Below are positions 35,266-45,330 of a stretch of DNA of 64,000 nt, piece after piece. The stretch's first letter is position 1, and each line of letters starts with the position of its first letter. Below the pieces are notes generated by a model. It was not told the DNA's origin, did no database searches, and saw only the letters and a program-made list of their open reading frames with translations. Source of the stretch: Phaseolus vulgaris (Eukaryota; Streptophyta; Magnoliopsida; Fabales; Fabaceae). The position numbers were made by a program, and so were the translations under genes. The stretch is taken from assembly GCF_000499845.2 (NCBI RefSeq), contig NC_023756.2, positions 43,970,291 through 44,034,290 on the forward strand. The letters are read 5' to 3'.

Positions 35266-36124
35266 CTTTTCCCTCTCTTTACCTTTTGCAATTGTCTCAA
35301 ACTAGCTCGTGCGTTATTCGTTACGCTTAACCTCTCGTTCTTTTTTTGTGCTCGTACGAAAACCTAAAACACTAAACAACTAAAAATTTATCAACCGAGA
35401 AGGGAACCTGTTGTGTGTGAAAACTCTTGATTAGTTTTGATGTTAAAATATTATAGAGAACTGGGACTGGTTGTGATTAATTATTGTTTTAATTCTAATG
35501 CCACGTGCTTTGTGAACCCTAAGTAAAACAAATTTGTATGTTAGGTCTGGGCTCGAATTATATTTACATTCTAAATTATTCTCGTATTGACTTATGCATG
35601 TTTGTTGTTGATGATTGTTGAAACTTATGATGTGGTGGATTGTTCTTAATCAACATATTTTATTCTTATACAAAATGAATATAGTTTTCTAGAGACAGGG
35701 TTTTATTTCCTACCAGCCACTTTTTAAGATATTTTGTTGGAATGGGCTTATTAAATCTAGAAAAACAAGTAGAAACTACCCCTCTTATATTAATTTTCCC
35801 TGCATAAGAGCAATTTAGTGCAAAATTTACACTGAAAAGGAGTTTGTACGATACATGCATAATAATATATGATTAGATAGACAATTATATTGTAAAAAGA
35901 CGAGGTTGGAACATTTTTTTGGAAGAATACTTGATTTATTTTTATGCTTCGTATACTTCAAAGAACATAGAATTCCAAAGTAAACCATATTGATCATCAA
36001 AATGCTTGTGTCTATGATATTCTAAAAAAACAGAATTCATATTGAGGCTTATTTTTTAAGATTGTTATACACAAACATGAAAGGTTGTACATATGAAAGA
36101 TTGTTATTTTTTATGATTGATCAG
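35266..36124. other. Non-coding spacer in gene-fragment mosaic
   Basis: This is intron-like AT-rich sequence. ORFs at 35089-35367 (+) and 35666-35860 (-) show no family resemblance beyond the WD40 pieces. Confidence 0.5.
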
Positions 36125-36187
36125 GCCTGATGGTACAAAAAAGGCTTATGTCAGGTTAATGCATTGGATGTGGCAAACATTATCTAA
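36125..36187 (+). pseudogene. Ribosomal protein L23a, last-exon fragment
   Basis: After a splice-acceptor-like GATTGATCAG, the sequence encodes PDGTKKAYVR. It then has an approximately 11-bp deletion that shifts the frame, then the equivalent of ALDVAN and a stop (TAA 36185-36187). This corresponds to the C-terminus of the large-subunit protein uL23 (L23a) of plant cytosolic ribosomes. The rest of the gene is not present. Confidence 0.7.
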
Positions 36188-36909
36188 CATAGTAGCTGGG
36201 TTTTATTAAATGTGTTCTATGGTGATTCTTGACAGTAACTTTTCAAAAAAGGATAGGTTCTATATTTTGGGTTTTATTATTTTGTATCTTTTTGTTCAAC
36301 AGAATCTAAAAAACATCATATTTCAATTTTGACTCTTAAATTGATGATTGAAATGAGCATGAGATAAACTTATTCCTAAAACTGTGAAACTATATTATTA
36401 AGTTATTCAAATGTTATTTTTAATGTATCAGTATCCTATAAATCAAAATAAGTTTGTCTTGTTGGGAAGGGACCCATCCCTCACTCAATTCAACCAGATG
36501 GAATGTTATTATAAAATTATTTACTTGATCATATGGTGTTGCCAGTGTAAGTCGAAATGATGGAGTATATTAAATATCTTTAACTGTCTATGGCTAAAGC
36601 TGTACCTAACTGGGCTAAGAGATCATTAGAGGGTATACATTGATTCCATGTGCCATTTCTATGTAAAGAAAAAAATCAGATGTGCTCATTAAAAGCTCAA
36701 ATTCTTATCTTGGTAGATGTGAATCTCCTATTTTGGGTGACAAAATGTTAAATGGTTATTACTTATTAGTAGTTACTTGGTGATATTTATGTTAAATATC
36801 TAATTTTATAGAGAAAGCAGTAAAACATGCTCATTGTTATCTTTTTTCTGTCTTATCTAAAGGGATATTTTCATGAGTTTTTAAATTGATTTTATGAATG
36901 ACTGAACAG

Positions 36910-36991
36910 GAAAGCGGCAATGAGAAGCCTATTGTTGCATTTATTGCTGGTTTGACTGCTCCCCCTGACCGTCATATGGGTCATGCTGGAG
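36910..36991 (+). pseudogene. Succinyl-CoA ligase alpha subunit, single-exon fragment
   Basis: Between an acceptor (GAACAG) and a donor (GGAG/GTAAGA) the frame reads [14 protein letters not shown], then [13 protein letters not shown]. This is the conserved segment of the mitochondrial citric-acid-cycle enzyme (family consensus AGLTAPPGRRMGHAGA). The family's GRR is DRH here. Neighbouring exons are missing. Intact splice sites suggest capture with flanking intron DNA. Confidence 0.8.
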
Positions 36992-37349
36992 GTAAGATTA
37001 CTTTTTTAGAATTAATAGCTTCAGAGAGAAAATATCATTCTGCATGTTGCTTTATTCATCTTGATTAGGCGACATGCTTCTTGGGCTTGTTTTGTTTCTT
37101 GTTTTACTTTGGCATTTGATTTCCATATTTTTAGCTTGTAGTTTGTGTTGATATTTGTGATTATATTTATATGTAAATGCGGTATAATCAAATAATGCAC
37201 AGTACACTATACATGAAATGGACATAAGTATATTACTTAAAAATTCATATACAAGTATCAAAAACAGCAATAACCTCGAGATGCAATGTTATTTTGTTAA
37301 AAACATTTGAAACCATTGAGGATTAGTTGAATGTTAAAATGTGCTCGAG

Positions 37350-38915
37350 ATGCAATGATGAGAGCTTGCCTTTGATCAGAAACATATTGCACCAATCCAC
37401 ATTCTTCAAATACTTTTATGGTTATCATTGGAGTAGTGACCAAGTTTCTTGACAGTGTTTGTGTGAGATCCTTTACAGACATAGTGAAAGAAGTGCAATA
37501 TATTAAACTTGTGAGAGAACACAAGTTGGAATATGGAAATATTTATGGAGCTAATCCTTATGTTAGATAAGGGGTTTATCATAATACTCCTATGCCTGGT
37601 GCTTCTATTGTATCTCATTCCCGATTTGATGATACGTTGAACTAATCATGGTAGACAACTGAGGACCACAACACAGCTTTTGGAATTCTACCTTTGACTT
37701 GTGAATCAATAAAGATTTAAATAAGGAACTGGTAGATTCTGCTCAAACTATCGAAACAACTCTTAATGCTAACACCACTTTATCCGAAAAGATGAAGGAA
37801 TAGTGACATGCACTCTCCTTTTGATCCACTAAAGGAAACCCTAAACATTTATCTTGGTTTTTTATTAAAAATTTTAAAGAAAATTTCAAATTATAATGAT
37901 CATAATTTTTTTTAAAATTCTTTTCGTTTTTGAATATCTACGGTATGAAAATATAATTATATAAATATGAAGTTTCAGCTCTTGAAGGAAATGATTGACA
38001 AGTTTAGTCAATAAATTGTTCTCTTCCTAGATAATATTGTTTGCGGAAGACATTCTAAACAATAGTGAATATGAACATGTTCAGCAGAAGACATTCTAAA
38101 CAATAGTGAAAATCAGCATTAGTATTTAAGGTAGATGAAGGTGAGATCAGCTGATAATCATTCTAGTGATCATTTTGTAAAGTTTGGTAATAAAATGTCA
38201 TTCCCTACAACAAATGATTCAATCAAAAGCTGTGTATCAAAATTCTCACTTTTTTCTAGGTGAACAAAATTTTTCTGAGGCTCGATATTGGTTGTATAAT
38301 ATCAACCGTGTGAACTCGACACAACTTATGTACATGAAAAACATTAACGAAGAAGATATCGCTAATTTTGTGTGTTGGGATACTCGGCCATACCAGAAGA
38401 TCTTTATAAATGGATATCAAACATGGTCGCAAGGAGAATCCCGATTACATTTACTACTTAACTTTGTTAATAATGGTGCCCCTCTGGATTCAAATATGTC
38501 TTCATCTAGAACACACGTATTTGTGAGCAACACTATCTACTAGCTTTGGGAACCAAAGCTTTATGTCCAACTTTAGCGTTATGAAATTTATGTCCTTGGT
38601 GGTATTTTGTTCAAAAAAACTTTTGAGAATCGTTTTCATTTGTTGGAGGAATAACACCTAAGTACATTAGATCTTGTATCATAGTTATAGTCACACGTGT
38701 CTTATCATATAAGGTCAAAATAAAGAGACAAAATCAATTGATTAAGAACAAATATTTTGAACCAATATCACATTTAAAGATTCAATTCCACTTAATATCC
38801 CGATCTACTAGTTCAAATATTACGGTATAAAACAACGCATGGATTATATTAGAATCTGTTCACTTGATTTGGGCTCGAACTTAATTTGTACACACTTGTT
38901 GGACTTGGGCTTGGT
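37350..38915 (+). pseudogene. Unnamed helical-domain/ADP-ribosyltransferase-like gene, copy 1, broken
   Basis: This plus-strand copy is collinear with the minus-strand copy at 39810-42450. Around 37350-37570 are remnants of the helical segment (NDESL, then KLEYGNIYGANPYVR) with frameshifts. Around 37735-37800 is the ETTLNANTTLSEKMKE segment with a stop. The longest frame, 38184-38543, covers the first half of the ADP-ribosyltransferase-like part (CWDTRPYQKIFINGYQ and SRTHVFVSNTI) and then stops. The RWD arginine position of the family reads CWD here. Downstream fragments continue to about 38915 with several stops. By family, this fold (cholera-toxin type) transfers ADP-ribose from NAD+ to proteins; this copy cannot encode a complete domain. 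Confidence 0.6.
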
Positions 38916-40764
38916 TATTTAGAACTCTCGGATGGGTGTGTACATACACGGGACACCAATCATAAGATCTAATTGGTCTTTTCCTCTTTGTACCTAATAG
39001 ATCTACGATGGGTGTGTAGAAACAGACTACCCATGTTTGGGCCTATGTAATGGGGTTTTCTAGAGTATTTTACTGTTTAATTTTTATTTTTAGTCTTACT
39101 GTTGTCTCGTCTTCCTTTTGGCATTTTAATCCTTTCCGCTATTCGGTATAGACAAAACATAATCAGTTCTTAGTTGTATAATTTAAATAAATAATAGTGT
39201 AATCAAATCAAAGTAAACTAAAAAAAATGGTGAAAATGGAATATGTAACTACAACGATAATAATATGTAACTATAACTATTATCCAAATGTAAGTATTGA
39301 ATAAAAATATTTACTTATTAATTCTTTTGGTATAATGCAATAGAAAATAAATATACGAAATGACTCATCAAATAATTTTTTGAGATTATGAGATCCTTTA
39401 CCGAATAAGATCATCCAAAATTGCTAAATTTCCCTAGGAATTACCCAGAAATTGAAACTGAGTTGAGAAAAAACACAAGAGTTTAGAATATCAATGACAA
39501 TCTTGTTCTTGCATATACATTTTTTTTTAAATTTCACAAATCATGAGTATGAATGATGATTTTTCAAAATTGTCTCAATTTTTCTTGCATTTTCACCACA
39601 AATTGAAAGGTCAACTACAAGGAAAGTTGAAAGGTTCAGTTTTCCAAACAACTATTTATTAAGCAATATGGGTTATCTCAGAAAAGATCAATTCATGATG
39701 AAAACTTGTAAAGCCGAAAGAACAATATTTTAGGTACGTTTTAAAAAGTTTTTAAGTTGAAAGCCTAAAGAACAATGTTTTAAGTTAAAATTGTTGAGAT
39801 GTTTATCAATTTTCAACCTCAACATCCCCATGACCAACTTCTTCCGGCGTATCATTATAAGAAATTTCTTCAATTGGGATAAGTTCGCCATTATGAAAAT
39901 TTTTCCCAACATCAAAATTTTCCAAGTTCGACAAGTGTCTACAAATCAAGTCCGAGCCCAAATCAAGTGAACAATATTTGTACTTGTAGGTCGGGATATT
40001 AAGTGGAATTAGATCTTTAAGATGTGACATTGATTAAAAATATTTGTTCTTAATCAATTGATTGTCTATTTATTTTGACCTTATATGATACGACACGTGT
40101 GACTATGGTTATGATACAAGATCTAATGTACTCAGGTGCTATTCCTCCAACAAAGGAAACTTTAGCTTGAAACAGATATTTATAACGATTTCCAAAAGTT
40201 TTTTGACCCAAAATACCATCAGGGACATAAATTTCATAACGATAAAGTTGGATAAAAGATCCTGGTATGGGAACTTCACTGTGAGGCTTTGGTTCCCAAC
40301 TCTCGCAGATAGTGGTGCTCACAAAGACGTGTGTGTTCTAGATAAAGTCATATTTGAATATAAAGGAGCAACTCCATTATTAATAAAGTTAAGTAAGTCA
40401 TAATAAATGTAATAGAGGGTTTTCCCTTGTGGCCATGCTTGAAATCTATTTATAAAGATCTCTTGGTATGGCCGAGTATCCCAACGATACACAGTATTAA
40501 CGATATCTTCTTCGTTAGTGTTTTTCCTGTACATAAATCATAAGTTGTGTCGAGTTCACACGGTTGATATTATACAACCAATATCAAGCCTCAGACAAAT
40601 TTTGTTCACCTAGAGGCGGTGAGAATTTTGATACACAATCTCTTTTGGATCATTTGTTGTAGAAAATGACATTTTTTTACCAAACTTTACAAAAGGATCA
40701 CTAGAATGGTTACTAACTCATCTCACCTTCATCTATCTTAAATACTAATGTCTTTTGCTGAACA

Positions 40765-40995
40765 TGTTCATTTCCACTAATTTTCTCAATGTCTTCTTCT
40801 GAAGATATGATCATATGCTTATTTCCACTATTGTTCTCAATGTCTTCTTCTGAAGATATGATCATATGCTTATTTCCACTATTGTTCCCAATGTCTTCTT
40901 CTGAAGACGAAGATATGATCATATGCTTATTTCCACTATTGTTCCCAATTTCTTCTTCTAAAGATATGATCATATACTTATTTCCACTATTTGTA
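40765..40995 (-). repeat. 51-bp coding minisatellite
   Basis: There are about four and a half units of 51 bp (for example at 40789 and 40840; one unit carries a 6-bp insertion). On the minus strand each encodes a 17-residue unit GNKHMIISSEEDIENNS. The period and the insertion are multiples of three, so the frame was kept while the array grew. Confidence 0.9.
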
Positions 40996-41139
40996 CACAA
41001 CGTTTTTTTTTCTAGACATCGACTCAGCTCGGTTTCGGATGAGTGAGTCGTAAAGGGGCATGCTAACTGATTCACTTGTATTTCCAGTTGTTTTTATATT
41101 CATTAATGATCAACATAGTTTTGGGCTTCTAATGCGTTT

Positions 41140-41370
41140 TTCTTAAGCTGGCCACTCCAGGTGAAGTCCCTCCCGAGAGTGTATTTCGTATTTCAACCTC
41201 TTGGTGTAGGAAGTTTCACTCCATGTGAAATCCATCCTGACAATGTATCTTGTTCTTCAAACCTATCAGTATAGGTTTCATTCCAGGTGAATTCGTGAGT
41301 GTATCGTGTACTTTACCTTTGGGTTCAAAATGCTTTCCAAGTGAAATCCATCTCGTGTTTCATTAAAAAA
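41140..41370. repeat. Degenerate tandem repeat, period about 65-70 bp
   Basis: The core CCA-x-GTGAAATCCATCC-x-GA-x-AATGTAT recurs at about 41155, 41220, 41282 and 41335. It lies between coding remnants of the broken ADP-ribosyltransferase-like gene, probably in a former intron. Confidence 0.6.
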
Positions 41371-42699
41371 AAATGGTGTCATTATAATTTGAAATTTTCT
41401 TTGAAAATTTTAGTAAAATGTCGAGATAAATGTTTAGGGTTTCCTTCGGTGGACCACACCGAGAGTGCATGTCACTATTTCTTCATCTTTTCGGATAAAG
41501 TGGTGTTAAGAGTTGTTTTGATAGTCTGAGCAGAATCTGGCAGTTCTTTCTTTAAACGTTCAACTTCGGCGGGATGTAGAATCTTAGTAGCGTCATCACC
41601 AAGTCTCTTGCATACCAGCAAAGTCCTAGCGGCAAGCTCAACAACAATATTGGAAAGTTCTGACTTACTCAAACTAAGACACTCAGATCCTTAATGAAGA
41701 CTCAAAGAGACCATCAGACCCTTTCTTCAGCGGATAAACCTTTAGAATTCTCTTTATTACCAACACTCTCTCGGTTGTAATGGGATGAATTAGTCATTCA
41801 AGCTGAGAAGAATTGGCACGAACTATTGTCGGTTCTTTATTAATTCGTAAAGTCAAAGGAAGAATCCCAAAAGCTGTGTTGTGGTCCTCAGTTGTCCATC
41901 ATGATCGGTTCAACGTGTCATCAGATCGGGAATGGAATACAATAGTAGCACCAAACACTGGAGTATTATGATAAACCCCTTATCTAACATAAGGATTAGA
42001 TCCATAAATATCATATTCTAACTTCTGTTCCCTAACAACCTTAATATATTGCACTTCTTTCACTATGTGTGTGAAGACTCTCATACAAACACTGTCAAGC
42101 AACTTGGTCATTGCTCCAATGATAATCACACGGTTGTGATAGAAGTATTTGAAGGATGTGGATTGGTGCAATATATTTTTGATCAAAGACAAACTTTCAT
42201 CATTCACAGCATCATCATAAGGGAATTGTGGACTCTCAATGCAGTTTAAAACCATCATGGCTTCATCTGCAAGGCTATTGATCATGGGGTCAGTCAATTG
42301 GAGCAACTTCTTCACCATACACATATCCTTGCACTGTTTTTCTAACCACATGAAGAAGGACATCACATGTGTGGACTAGCTTGTGTCACGACCTAGCTCC
42401 ACCACCCAGAAGAGGATCAATGTTGTGGAATTTAAAGAACTCTTCTCTGCTAAGAGTCAAATTGGTACCTACGTCTGAACTTGGTAGGAAACAAGCCATG
42501 GTAATGATGAAGAAAACAAATGAAAACTAAGAGCTATTGTATACAAAGGTATGCACATGTGGATAACCAATACATATGGATTAACCTCAGTGCTTGGCAC
42601 GATCACACGAAGAATACATGTGGATGCACTTTTTTTCTTCTTGTTTGTTTTATCCATGATTGTTAGTGATTAGTGAAAAGACTTACAGTGCAAACTGAT

Positions 42700-43194
42700 T
42701 CATATTGCTGATGTTGGCATCTTGAGTATGATAGCTGACATAGGGATAAATCGACCTCAGCGACACTCCTTGACCATCATGAATAACATCAGTGGTGTTA
42801 TCAAGCCTAAAAGGTAATTTTTTTTCTGTTATGTTACATTACGAATGTATTTTCTTCATGGAATTATATGGACTAATCTAGCTTCACCTCCTTTGTGTAG
42901 AAATGATAAAACTAAGTACTTAAATTTAGCAAATATTTGTAGTGGGCTAGTGAATTGAATCAATTACTTTTTCACTAGTATAATAATGAATGAAGCATAT
43001 ACTATTTTGATGAGAAATGTTTTATAATAAAAAAAATTATGGCAAATTTCAGTTTCATATATGTTTTCATTGTAATGAAAATGAAGCTTAGCATTATGTG
43101 TTCTTTGTAGGATCACGTTGCTGTTAGGACCTCCTGGATCGGGAAAACTACATTACTTTTGGCTCTTGCGGGAAAGCTTGATAGCAATGTCAAG
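42700..43194 (+). pseudogene. PDR-type ABCG transporter fragment (two exons)
   Basis: The first exon remnant ends at 42813 and reads INRPQRHSLTIMNNISGVIK, then PKR at an AG/GTAATT donor. The second, 43111-43194, lies between TTTGTAG and AAG/GTAGTA and encodes the Walker A region. It reads ITLLLGPPGSG, then after a 1-nt deletion KTTLLLALAGKLDSNVK in the next frame. This is the N-terminal nucleotide-binding domain of plant pleiotropic-drug-resistance transporters at the plasma membrane. The frame is broken inside Walker A and the remaining roughly 1,300 residues of the family are absent. Confidence 0.8.
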
Positions 43195-44049
43195 GTAGTA
43201 CAAAATTCTAGCCTAAATTAGGATTCCCTTTGGTTATGAAGAACCAATGGTTTACATTAATTAAGTTACGAGTAGTAATTACTTGAATGATTTTCAAACT
43301 GTTATTCAATGATAAATTGATATGTATGGTAAACTAGTTGATTTTTGTAATACCTTCAAATCTATATTAACTATAGTTTTTAATTTATTGACCGTTTTTT
43401 TTAACTTTTTTTATACTATTAGTGTACAAAGTTAAATAATTGCAAAGGATCTCATATTGCTCTATATTTTGTATTTTCTAATGTTTTTATTTTATGAATG
43501 AAGTATTGCTGTTCTTTGAAATAAATACACTACTAAACCTAGTGCTTATACTAACCATTCTGTCTGTGTACTCCAATTATTTTTCTCAAAACAACTAGTA
43601 CTGCAATACCACAAGAAACAAAGCTACGCTGTAATAAATCACCTTAAAAACCATATTTTGCAAATTTCAAATAATCATCAACGAACTCATATATATTGGG
43701 AGGAACATTGAAAACTACAATCTCATTAATAAAATTATGCAAACTCTTCCTGCTCAATGGGATATCAAGAAACAACTTTGCGTGCACCTAAGAATCTTGA
43801 CAAGATTTTCTTAAAAGAACTTGAATCTTGAAAGTGTATGAAGAAGTTCTTCAACAAGATGCTTAGAAGTAGAAAAGAACCACATCATCCAAGGTGCCAA
43901 AGGTAACTTTAATGATCAATATTTTTATGACTTTAAAGATGAGGTAAACTATAATGATATTTATTCTATTACTCAAGCATATTATGAAGTTATTTCTAAT
44001 ACTTCCAAAATGATTAATGTTTTTAAATGTCTTTAAAAGGTTTTAAAAA
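43195..44049. other. Intergenic with small block copy
   Basis: AT-rich. Bases 43597-43655 repeat part of the duplicated block at 2676-2750. The stretch 43700-44040 has gag-like short frames (for example ITQAYYEVISNTSKMINVF), but I cannot assign them. Confidence 0.45.
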
Positions 44050-45300
44050 ATGTGTCTAAGAGCTTTAGCTTTTGAAAACCAAGTTTGAAACATCAAATGA
44101 TTTTATGGAGGAAAACCTTAAGCTTAAACAGAAATGAAAAACGGCATGAAGAGAAAATAATCTAAAACAAAGACTTGACACCTAAAGCATATAATTTGAA
44201 AAATTAAAACGAAAGTTATTTGAAAATTGAAATTCTTGGAAAACGTTTTAAAGTGAAAAATACTAGTTAGAGAATAGACCGTCTACTGACCGAAAACACT
44301 TTCTTAAGGAAAATTCTATTTGAATCTTATATAGATGGATCTATAAACTCAATGATAAAAGCAGTATTGGATATGAGGAACCAAATGATTCATGATAGCA
44401 AATGTATATTTATCATCCTTTTATTGATGAATTCTCCAGTCGTATCAAACAAAATTTTACAATTAATGTAATGTTAGAGATTAACTTAAACTGTATTCAT
44501 AAGGAGTATTAACATTTAATCTCATTTTCAAATTCAATTTCATAAATAGGTTTAGAGAATTTTTATGAGGTTTTAATTATTCTAAAGTCTATGATTAAAA
44601 TCTATGAAAAGTAATGATTAATTAGGTTGAATGTCCACTTGCAAATTAAGGTTTTCACAAGTGAAATCTTAATTAGGCCCAAATGTAGTTCACTTATGCT
44701 TATACTTTTTACAAAAGAAATTACTAATCCTATACAAAAATATTTTATTCCTATTTACATTTTTGCAAGGCTAGAAAAATGAAAATGGGGTCTAATAATT
44801 TCTTTTTTAGATCTCAGAAAATAATTAATTTAAAAAAAAATCAGAAACTAAATACAAAATAAAAAATTAAATACGAAATTAAAAAATCAGAAAAAAAAAT
44901 AAAGTTGAGTATAACACAAAACAATGAAATAAGAACCAAAATATAGATTAAGAAAATAGAAAAAAAGACTGAAAATGGAGTTAATTTATTTTCTAAAATA
45001 GTAAAACCAAAAGACTGAATATGAAAAAAGAGAGAATAATAGTGGTTTTGAAAAACTAGAAATAGAAAAGAGAACAAAAAGAAGAAAAAGAAAACAAATA
45101 AAGAAAAAATAAAATATTAAGAAGGAGGCTTGCAATGAGAAGAGACTTGATATTGTAATGGGTTCACAAATGCATAAGAATGCAAAAGGAATTAATTTAT
45201 TTCATAAAATAATAAAACCAAAAGAAAAAAAAACGGTAGTTTTGAAAAACTACAAATAAAAAAGGAATCCAAAAGAAAAACTAACTAAATGAAGAAATAG
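44050..45300. repeat. Duplicated non-coding block (copy 2 of 2)
   Basis: Collinear with 32726-33958. It contains an extra segment at about 44240-44370 missing from copy 1. It abuts the LRR remnant of pseudogene D, instead of a minus-strand TNL 3' end as in copy 1. Confidence 0.7.
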
Positions 45301-45330
45301 AAAATGATCCTTGAGAATAATATTAATAAT

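Larger units (their letters stand above)
39810..42450 (-). pseudogene. Unnamed helical-domain/ADP-ribosyltransferase-like gene, copy 2, broken
   Basis: In minus-strand order: REEFFKFHNID around 42420-42450, then a frameshift and an in-frame TAG at about 42378. Next comes the helical segment 41980-42366 (MWLEKQCKDMC; INSLADEAMMVLNCIE), then the frame 41475-41672, then a 17-residue repeat region 40713-41075. The ADP-ribosyltransferase-like part at 40534-40050 shows YRWDTRPYQEIF, STTI and VSFVGGIAPEYI. An acidic tail follows at about 39810-39900. Order and spacing of these motifs fit the cholera-toxin/heat-labile-enterotoxin fold. However, an extra AC dinucleotide near 40325 breaks the frame and the usual E-x-E reads Q-A-K. 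It is non-functional. I recall similar N-terminal segments in plant proteins of unknown function but cannot name the family. The alternative is that the domain match is fortuitous; a fold search would settle it. Confidence 0.6.
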
